Shown here: positions 58,857-64,000 of the stretch, in pieces
Layout: every line of letters starts with the position of its first letter
Numbering within the stretch: position 1 is the stretch's first letter
NCBI RefSeq assembly: GCF_036246005.1
Contig: NZ_CP109172.1
Span: forward strand, 1-64,000
Direction of reading: 5' to 3'
DNA length: 64,000 nucleotides
Source of the DNA: Streptomyces sp. NBC_01723
GTDB lineage: Bacteria; Actinomycetota; Actinomycetes; Streptomycetales; Streptomycetaceae
Program-made: the position numbers and the translations under genes
The notes under the pieces: model-generated
Told to the model about the DNA's origin: nothing
Seen by the model: the letters and a program-made list of their open reading frames with translations, nothing else
Database searches by the model: none

Positions 58857-59405
58857 GGGGCGTCTCCGCTCCTCCGGCAGTGTGGGAAGGCAGGGTCCTC
58901 GTATGCCCGCAGCCTCACGGTTGTGGGCACCCTGACGCGGGACGGCTGCCAGTCCGAACCGCGGGGATTCACTGTGGCACTGATTGGGGTGAGTGGCGAA
59001 GACCAGTGGAAGTTTTCACCAGCCCGTGACCGAGACCGGTTACGCAGATGGCTGGAACTGCTACAGCGGGTGCTGGAGGGGGGTGGGGGGTGTCCTCGCG
59101 GTCATGCCCGTTCGGTGACGCCAGTCTAGTTCCGGAACTCTTCACGCGGGAGGGCTTGTTCCCGGTCTGTTCGCCGGGGCCGAGGGGGACACCGGGAGGG
59201 CTGCGAAACGGGCCGGCTAAGCCCGCCCCTCCGCGGCGCCCCTGGGTCCGTCCTCGGCCTGGCGGCCGGCCACCCAGCGGGGCCGACGGCTTCCAGCCAA
59301 GGTGGCAGGTTTGCACGGGGCAAGGGTTCGGGCGGGGAGGTCACTCGAACGGGCGAGTCGAAACCCAGGCAAGCTACACGTACTGACCATCGTTCAACGA
59401 GGGCA
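58857..59405. other. Long non-coding or weakly coding stretch downstream of parB
   Basis: About 550 bp. The only protein-like frame is on the plus strand (58923-59129, listed separately). The rest is GC-rich with short complementary runs such as GGCGGCCGGCC but no clear repeat array. It may hold the promoter of the gene at 58856. Confidence 0.5.
58923..59129 (+). CDS. Possible small protein, only plus-strand frame in the par region
   Basis: 68 codons from GTG 58923 reading TRDGCQSEPRGFTVALIGVS then GEDQWKFSPARDRDRLRRWL and a Leu-rich helix. It looks protein-like but has no ribosome site, and its third-position GC is lower than in nearby genes. Could be a remnant. Confidence 0.35.
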   Translation: MGTLTRDGCQSEPRGFTVALIGVSGEDQWKFSPARDRDRLRRWLELLQRVLEGGGGCPRGHARSVTPV

Positions 59406-59406
59406 C

Positions 59407-59431
59407 AAAAAAAGGGGCGCCCCGCTCCCCT
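59407..59431 (-). terminator. Rho-independent terminator after parB
   Basis: AGGGG-AGCGGGGCG-CCCCT stem followed by a run of seven T on the minus strand. Confidence 0.85.
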
Positions 59432-59460
59432 GCCGGATGACAGAGGAACGAGACGCCAGG

Positions 59461-60549
59461 TCAGCTGGTGTGGTCGGTGGAAGCCTCGGGGAGCGACTGG
59501 ACGAGGGAGCGGAGACGCTCCGGGTCCCTGGTGCGGGCTTTCTCCGCGAGGATGTGCAGCAGCTGGAAGAGGTGGTCCTCTTCCATCCGGGCGTCCAGGA
59601 GCATGCCGAGTGCGCCAGGCTTGTCGTACTCGATCGGGCGGGGCGGACGCGTCTCGGAGGGCGTGGACCGCGGTTCGGGAATGACTTCAGGCACCCGCTC
59701 TGACGGTGTGGGTGCCGGTCGTGCAGGCTCGCTCTTCTCTGCCCGGGGGGCGGGCTTAGCCGCAGCCTCCGGGATTATCACGCCGTGATAATCGGCGGGG
59801 CCGGCGACGCGTTCCACGACGTTCTCGGGATTCTCCTCGGTCTTCCTGCGGGACGCCTCCGCCCGCTGGTCGGCTTTGGACCGCTGCTCTTCGGGGGACA
59901 GTTTGCCAAGGTTGCGGACGTGCTCCACTCTCCGCTCGCCCGTCATCAGGTCCTTCTGAAGATCCGGTGCCAGCTTCAGGAGGGACAGCTTGCTGGAAAT
60001 GTTGGACTGGGAGATCCCGAGCCGCTTGGACGCCTTGGACTGGGAGCCGTAGTAGTCGACGAGCTGTTTCAGCGCGTGGGCTTCCTCTAGGTCGGTCATG
60101 TCGTCGCGGTGGTAGTTCGCGACGAACGCGGCCTCCAGGATCGCTTCGTCGGTGGCTAGGCGGGCGTTGTCGACGCGGACGGGGATGGTGGCCAGTCCGA
60201 CGCGGCGGGCGGCCTCGAGCCGGCGGTGGCCGTCGATGACGACGTACTGGGTGCCGTCGTCCAGGTCGTCGGCGCGGTCGGCTCGGTCGCGGAGGTAGGC
60301 GTCAGCGGTCCCGATGACGATCGGGAGGATGACGCCGACCTCGCGGATGCTTTCCACCATCTCGTCGAGGTTGCGGAGGTGGTTGCGGGGGTTGTCGGGG
60401 TTCTCGCTGATCAGGGTGACGGGTACGTCGTTGATGCTGGCGGCGGTGTCCTGTCCTCCTATGCCGCGGATCAGGTCGCGTCGGGATGGGCGGGCTTGGC
60501 TGGCGGCGCCGAATGCGGCGGACTTCCCGAGGGTGTCGGCTTTGCTCAT
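59461..60549 (-). CDS. parB: ParB partition protein
   Basis: 362 residues. N-terminal ParB/Srx domain: ISENPDNPRNHL, VGVILPIVIG, VIDGHRRLEAARRVG. The central HTH domain is TDLEEAHALKQLVDYYG then ASKRLGISQSNISSKLSLLK. The Pro/Glu-rich linker and a C-terminal helical segment are usual for dimerisation. ATGA overlap with parA. Binds centromere sites, most likely the 19-bp palindromes at 59774, 61796 and 61842, one of which lies inside its own gene. Confidence 0.93.
   Translation of the reverse strand: MSKADTLGKSAAFGAASQARPSRRDLIRGIGGQDTAASINDVPVTLISENPDNPRNHLRNLDEMVESIREVGVILPIVIGTADAYLRDRADRADDLDDGTQYVVIDGHRRLEAARRVGLATIPVRVDNARLATDEAILEAAFVANYHRDDMTDLEEAHALKQLVDYYGSQSKASKRLGISQSNISSKLSLLKLAPDLQKDLMTGERRVEHVRNLGKLSPEEQRSKADQRAEASRRKTEENPENVVERVAGPADYHGVIIPEAAAKPAPRAEKSEPARPAPTPSERVPEVIPEPRSTPSETRPPRPIEYDKPGALGMLLDARMEEDHLFQLLHILAEKARTRDPERLRSLVQSLPEASTDHTS
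59774..59792. repeat. Centromere-like palindrome inside parB
   Basis: ATTATCACGCCGTGATAAT, perfect around its central C. It lies in the parB linker region and encodes the DYHGVII stretch. Same core as the pair upstream of parA. Confidence 0.8.
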
Positions 60550-61709
60550 CGGGTGGCTCCCCTGGCGATCTGCCGCATCGCGTCAGCCTGGTCGCTGTTC
60601 GGTGCGTAGACGAGGAGAGGCTGCTGCATGCGGACGGCTTCGCGTTGTTCCTTCAGGTCTCCGATGATGGCGAGGACCTTGGGGTCGCCGATGTTCTTCC
60701 AGTTGTCCAGGGAGGAGGTGGCGACGTAGCCGCGGCGTGAGTCGTACTGGTTCACGACGAGGCCGAGGTAGTCGACGGTCAGGGAGAGGTCCTGGCAGAG
60801 GCTGCCGATCTGGTCGGCGAGCATGTCGTAGGCGGTGGCGGAGGAGTCTTCGGCGAGGACGGGGATGACGGTTCCGGAGACGCCAGCGGGTTCGCTGCGG
60901 CGGCGGCGCCCGTAGTAGAGGGCGGCGTCCATGGCGATGCCAAGGCTGGGCGGGCAGTCGATGACGATGACGTCGTAATCGCCTTCGAGGGGATGCAGGG
61001 CCAGCTCGAGGGATGCTTCCTTCTGGAAGCCGCGCTTCTGGGTGCCGACGACGGCGATGCTGGCGTCGAGGAGGAACGCGTCGTAGCAGGCGGGCAGTAG
61101 GTCGAGGCGTTTGCCGAAGCGCTCGCCCTCTATGGTCACGATCAGGTCGGCGAGATCGCCTTGTCCGTCGCCGCACATGTGGGAGACGAGGCTGTCGGCG
61201 CCGGGCGGGATCTGTGGGATGCCGAGCTGCTGGCTGAGGTGAGCCTGCGGGTCGTAGTCGACGAGGAGGACGCGTTTGCCGTCTTCGGCGTAGGCCTGGG
61301 CGATGCCGGCGGCGATGGAGGTCTTGCCGACGCCGCCTTTCTGGTTGCAGACGATTTTGCGTTCGGGGTCGGTGCCCCGGGCGCCGTGTTGGGGGGAGGG
61401 GTTGGTGTCGAGCCAGTCCCGGACGGACTGGGCGAGGCCTTGGATGTAGGAGACGCCGCGGCTGGTGCAGGTGGTTTTGAAGTCCTCGTACAGGCCGGGC
61501 GGGAGCCAGGTGGAGAAGGATTTGGCGCCGGCGGTGTCGACTTCGAAGCCGGGGTGTTCGGTGGTCCGCCAGGCGGTGATGGCCGCTTCGACGGCGTCCT
61601 GGATGTCCAGGGTGAGTTCGGCGGCGCGGACTTTGAGCTGCTGTTGGAGTACCGACGGCAGCTTGGACGCCACCTTTTCCCGGTCTCCGTCGGGGTATGG
61701 AGAGGCCAT
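60546..61709 (-). CDS. parA: ParA partition ATPase
   Basis: 387 residues, RBS AAGG. The first 110 residues are a helical extension with an HTH-like region (AVEAAITAWRTTEHPGFEVD), allowing it to bind DNA as autorepressor. The ATPase has deviant Walker A KGGVGKTS at 124-131, DYDPQ at 151-155 and VIVIDCPPS for Walker B. A large P-loop ParA with its own DNA-binding head matches type Ia partition systems. Precedes parB with four-base overlap. Confidence 0.93.
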   Translation of the reverse strand: MASPYPDGDREKVASKLPSVLQQQLKVRAAELTLDIQDAVEAAITAWRTTEHPGFEVDTAGAKSFSTWLPPGLYEDFKTTCTSRGVSYIQGLAQSVRDWLDTNPSPQHGARGTDPERKIVCNQKGGVGKTSIAAGIAQAYAEDGKRVLLVDYDPQAHLSQQLGIPQIPPGADSLVSHMCGDGQGDLADLIVTIEGERFGKRLDLLPACYDAFLLDASIAVVGTQKRGFQKEASLELALHPLEGDYDVIVIDCPPSLGIAMDAALYYGRRRRSEPAGVSGTVIPVLAEDSSATAYDMLADQIGSLCQDLSLTVDYLGLVVNQYDSRRGYVATSSLDNWKNIGDPKVLAIIGDLKEQREAVRMQQPLLVYAPNSDQADAMRQIARGATR

Positions 61710-61795
61710 GGCGTCACCTTACTGACTCGTGTGGTCAGGGTGGCACCCGGTTCACGGGTTCTGACCCGCTTTCACCCGCCTGGGTCACGGCGTGG

Positions 61796-61860
61796 ATTAT
61801 CACGCCGTGATAGTTGGCGTCGGGGTGGAGCGTGGCTGCCGATTATCACGCCGTGATAGT
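61796..61860. repeat. Pair of centromere-like palindromes upstream of parA
   Basis: ATTATCACGCCGTGATAGT at 61796-61814 and 61842-61860, 46 bp apart, each followed by TGGCG. A partial extra copy, TCACGGCGTG, abuts the first. They sit in and beside the parA promoter, so they may serve as parS and as operator for autoregulation. Confidence 0.82.
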
Positions 61861-62013
61861 TGGCGGCTGGTCGTCTTCGTCGTCCAGGCCGTCGCTGTAC
61901 GGCTGCCCGTCGCCGTAGTCGGCTTCGCGGAACAGGTCGCGGTGGTCGCGGACGAGGGGCGGCCGCGGGTAGTCGTGGCGGGGCTTGGCGGCGGGGAGGG
62001 TGGGGGCGGTCAC
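61846..62013 (-). CDS. Small acidic protein upstream of parA (55 aa)
   Basis: GTG 62013, MTAPTLPAAKPRHDYPRPPL then READYGDGQPYSDGLDDEDD. Its 3' end lies on the second palindrome. Overlaps the next upstream gene by four bases. Function unknown. Confidence 0.55.
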   Translation of the reverse strand: MTAPTLPAAKPRHDYPRPPLVRDHRDLFREADYGDGQPYSDGLDDEDDQPPTITA

Positions 62014-62162
62014 TGGTGGCTCCCGGTCAGGATGGGCTCGGGGCGGGTGGCTGCGGGCTCGGGTTGGAGGGTGGTGGGGTTGATGCGGCCGCGTGTCCAC
62101 TGGTCGAGCCAGGCCCGTTCCCGGGTGTCCTCGTGGGCGTGCCAGTCGGGGGTGTAGGGCAT
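62010..62162 (-). CDS. Small hypothetical protein (50 aa)
   Basis: ATG 62162, MPYTPDWHAHEDTRERAWLD then QWTRGRINPTTLQPEP. A short helix with basic and Trp residues. Coupled to the 55-aa gene. Unknown. Confidence 0.55.
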   Translation of the reverse strand: MPYTPDWHAHEDTRERAWLDQWTRGRINPTTLQPEPAATRPEPILTGSHQ

Positions 62163-62230
62163 GGGCGGCTCCGATCGTGTGCGGTGATCGCCCCCACGGT
62201 GCCTCAGAATCCGGCGGTCGTTCCCCTGGC

Positions 62231-63022
62231 TTAGGCGGCTCCGAAGAGGCGGCGGGGTTCGGTGCCTCCGGCGCGTTCGTGGCGGGCTCGGGTGATGGCG
62301 GCCTGTCGTACGGCTTCGGCCTGGTCGACGCGGGCGCTCTCGAGCCGGTCGGTTTCCCAGATGGCGTCGCGGTGTTCGCCCTCGTGTTGGCGGCCGGCGC
62401 GGAGGGCGGTTTCCTGCCGGGCGCGGGCCTGCTCTTCGTAGGGGTCGATGCGCTGGTGGCTGGTCCGGTGCTCGAGGGCCAGGGCGAGCGTGTGCTGGTA
62501 GCCGGGGTGGGCGTTGTCGCGGGTCTTCACGGGCCCGGCCGGGGCGGCAGGCTGCTCGGGTTCGGCGGCCGCGGGTCCGGGCTGGTGGTCGCCGCCGGGG
62601 GCGAGGATCCGGATGCTGCGGACGGCGGGCTTGCCCAGCTGCCGGTTGAGGTGGGCGACGAGCTGCTGCTGAAACAGGCGTATCTGGGTGGCGTAGGCGG
62701 GGCTGGTGGGGCGGAGTTCGAGGATGCCGCGGTCGGGGTCGTAGGTGACGGCCTGCACGGTGGTGGCGAGTTCGGTGGGGGCGATGCTGGCCCATTGGTC
62801 GAGGAGGTTGCCGCCGTTGAGGCCGGCGTCCCAGCCTTGTTCGGCCTGGAGTCTGCCGAGGACTGCGCCGAGGCCTTGGGGGTCGCGTCCTTCGCTGCGG
62901 GCGGGGCGGGGTCCGCGGCGGGCCTTCTTGGCGGGGGCGGGTGTGGTCTTGGCGTTGGCGCGTGCGGCGGCGAGCGCCATGCGGGCGAGGTCGGCGCCGG
63001 AAGCGGCGGGGGTGTCAGCCAC
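62231..63022 (-). CDS. DciA/DUF721-like protein
   Basis: 263 residues from GTG 63022 (GAGGAG upstream). A basic N-terminal linker leads into a DUF721-like domain at about 55-140: LGRLQAEQGWDAGLNGGNLL, WASIAPTELATTVQAVTYDP, LELRPTSPAYATQIRLFQQQ. DciA of this family loads the replicative helicase in bacteria. A charged helical tail follows. On a replicon with its own Rep and SSB, a helicase-recruitment role is plausible. Confidence 0.75.
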   Translation of the reverse strand: MADTPAASGADLARMALAAARANAKTTPAPAKKARRGPRPARSEGRDPQGLGAVLGRLQAEQGWDAGLNGGNLLDQWASIAPTELATTVQAVTYDPDRGILELRPTSPAYATQIRLFQQQLVAHLNRQLGKPAVRSIRILAPGGDHQPGPAAAEPEQPAAPAGPVKTRDNAHPGYQHTLALALEHRTSHQRIDPYEEQARARQETALRAGRQHEGEHRDAIWETDRLESARVDQAEAVRQAAITRARHERAGGTEPRRLFGAA

Positions 63023-63698
63023 GGTGCTCCTCAAAGATCAGGACGGGAATGCCGGCGCGCTTGGCGCGGCGTATGCAGTCGGTGGTCCCGCGAGAGTTGT
63101 TGCGGCGGAAGGCCAGGACCAGATCGGCACGCTTGCTGACCATCAGCTGGTTGCGGCGGTGACCGGCGAGTGGGCAGTAGTCGCCGTGTCGAGGCGACGT
63201 CTTGCGGTGACCGGGTGGGCAGCTGGCGTCGCAGGGTGCCGACCAGTCCGCGGGGTGTGGCTCGTGGTCCAGACCGTTGTCGAGGGCCCACTGCTTGGCG
63301 AGGGCATCGGCCCCGTTCGGGCAGTCGCCGTGGACGACGCGAAAGCGTGCTTCCGGGGAGATGGTTTGGGTGGTGTCGTGCCAGGCGTCTAGGAGTGCGT
63401 CGGCGACAGTCTTGTGGTTGCCCCAGGAGCGCGATCCGGTTACCAGTACGCGAACTGTCCAGAGACGGGGCGCAACCCGCTGAACCATCGGTTCGGGTAG
63501 CGCGGCGTTCATCCTCCGGATGAAGTTCTTCTCAACCAGCCGCAGGAGGTCCACGTGGGCGCTGCTGCGGCATTCCACGCCGAGTAGGCCGGTGTCCGGG
63601 TTGTAGCCGGCGGGTCGCCATGCCGCTCGGGCGCTGTCGTGTCCGGTGGCTTTGATCCAGGCGTGAGCAAGTTGGTCAAGGGTCGGCTGGCCGGTCAT
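63015..63698 (-). CDS. DUF2493 (SLOG-type) protein with DUF721-like N-terminus
   Basis: 227 residues from ATG 63698. The C-terminal 140 residues match DUF2493/YspA: VRVLVTGSRSWGNHKTVADA, VVHGDCPNGADALAKQWA, GHRRNQLMV and ADLVLAF. This Rossmann fold is thought to bind nucleotide-derived ligands, with several relatives in defence or signalling. The N-terminal 75 residues (LGVECRSSAHVDLLRLVEKN) resemble the DNA-associating part of DciA-like proteins. Overlaps the DciA-like gene by 8 bp. Confidence 0.75.
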   Translation of the reverse strand: MTGQPTLDQLAHAWIKATGHDSARAAWRPAGYNPDTGLLGVECRSSAHVDLLRLVEKNFIRRMNAALPEPMVQRVAPRLWTVRVLVTGSRSWGNHKTVADALLDAWHDTTQTISPEARFRVVHGDCPNGADALAKQWALDNGLDHEPHPADWSAPCDASCPPGHRKTSPRHGDYCPLAGHRRNQLMVSKRADLVLAFRRNNSRGTTDCIRRAKRAGIPVLIFEEHRG

Positions 63699-64000
63699 GC
63701 GTAGGACTCCTGCCACTTGAGGCGAGCGGCCTTGCCGACGGCGTAGGTGCACAGGCGGCCGCCGTAGAGGTCCAGGGCGTCGTCGGGGTCCTCGTCGTAG
63801 TCGGCAGCGACCCGCTCCCAGTTGTTCCAGTCCATCCGGGCCCTCATCCGGTCCTCGTCGGTGCGCTCCGGCTGCTCCTCGGCCGGGTCGGGGGTGCCGA
63901 ACAGGGCGTTGAGGGACTGGAGGTTGCGGTAGGCGGTGGAGTCCTCCCACGCGACGGCCTGGTCCAGGGCTTCCTGGTGGGCGGTGTCCTTGGCGATGTG
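63695..64000 (-). CDS. Partial hypothetical protein, 5' end beyond the window
   Basis: 102 codons are visible, ending GGRLCTYAVGKAARLKWQES and YA. The segment is acidic (YDEDPDDALDLYGG) and helical, with SLNALFGTPDPAEEQPERTD. Stop overlaps the next ATG. Type cannot be assigned. Confidence 0.65.
   Translation of the reverse strand, partial: HIAKDTAHQEALDQAVAWEDSTAYRNLQSLNALFGTPDPAEEQPERTDEDRMRARMDWNNWERVAADYDEDPDDALDLYGGRLCTYAVGKAARLKWQESYA

Noticed and set aside
59140..59330. GC-rich complementary runs as a linear-plasmid telomere
   Set aside because: They are internal, short and lack the dense palindrome series of Streptomyces telomeres.
1..64000. CRISPR array, integrase, transposase or rRNA
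   Set aside because: No regular spacer-repeat arrays, no recombinase catalytic motifs, no insertion-sequence ends and no ribosomal RNA were seen.

Overview
The window is high-GC actinobacterial DNA, most likely from Streptomyces or a close relative. The evidence is frequent GTG starts, a WhiB-like regulator, a DUF2637 transfer protein, a TraB/FtsK-type transfer ATPase with a GntR (KorA-type) regulator, and many small zinc-ribbon proteins typical of Streptomyces phages and plasmids. It reads as one large extrachromosomal phage-plasmid: a complete siphovirus morphogenesis module, a Streptomyces-type DNA-transfer module, an iteron-bearing replication region and a ParA/ParB partition locus lie together, with no integrase in view. 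Both window edges cut genes, so the element continues on both sides.

Layout. (1) 1-16.15 kb, all on the minus strand, in canonical virion order from right to left: small and large terminase, portal, scaffold, decoration protein, major capsid, head-tail connectors, major tail protein, tail assembly chaperones with a -1 frameshift, and the tape measure, which runs off the left edge. (2) 16.4-25.7 kb, minus strand: transfer region with a GIY-YIG-like protein, TraB-like translocase, a large basic Gly/Lys-rich membrane protein, a DUF2637 protein and small accessory genes. It is fed from a regulatory region (25.83-25.90 kb) divergent to a GntR regulator. (3) 26.8-29.1 kb, plus strand: replication region with a winged-helix candidate Rep whose gene carries three 22-bp iterons. 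(4) 29.2-39.3 kb, mainly plus strand: small accessory genes, including DUF6221, DUF4326 and ASCH proteins and zinc ribbons. (5) 39.3-42.0 kb: a LuxR-type regulator, a small secreted protein, a secreted metalloprotease and a tRNA-like element. (6) 57.0-42.0 kb, minus strand: two long gene arrays. One has SSB, WhiB, RusA, DUF5131 and HNH; the other has a beta-class DNA methyltransferase, a PAPS-reductase-like protein, a double-LuxR regulator and a NERD protein. (7) 57.2-64.0 kb, minus strand: small regulators, then ParB and ParA with three near-identical 19-bp palindromes, then two genes with DciA/DUF721-like segments and a truncated gene.

The accessory arrays are tied together by four nearly identical promoter-operators (30.86, 34.79, 50.03 and 57.13 kb). 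Each has a -35 TTGCWW, an exact 17-bp spacer and a -10 TAYGGT, with an inverted repeat laid over the -35. Two fire rightward and two leftward, so one regulator probably switches most of regions 4 and 6 together. Structural genes, transfer genes and partition genes appear to have separate control.
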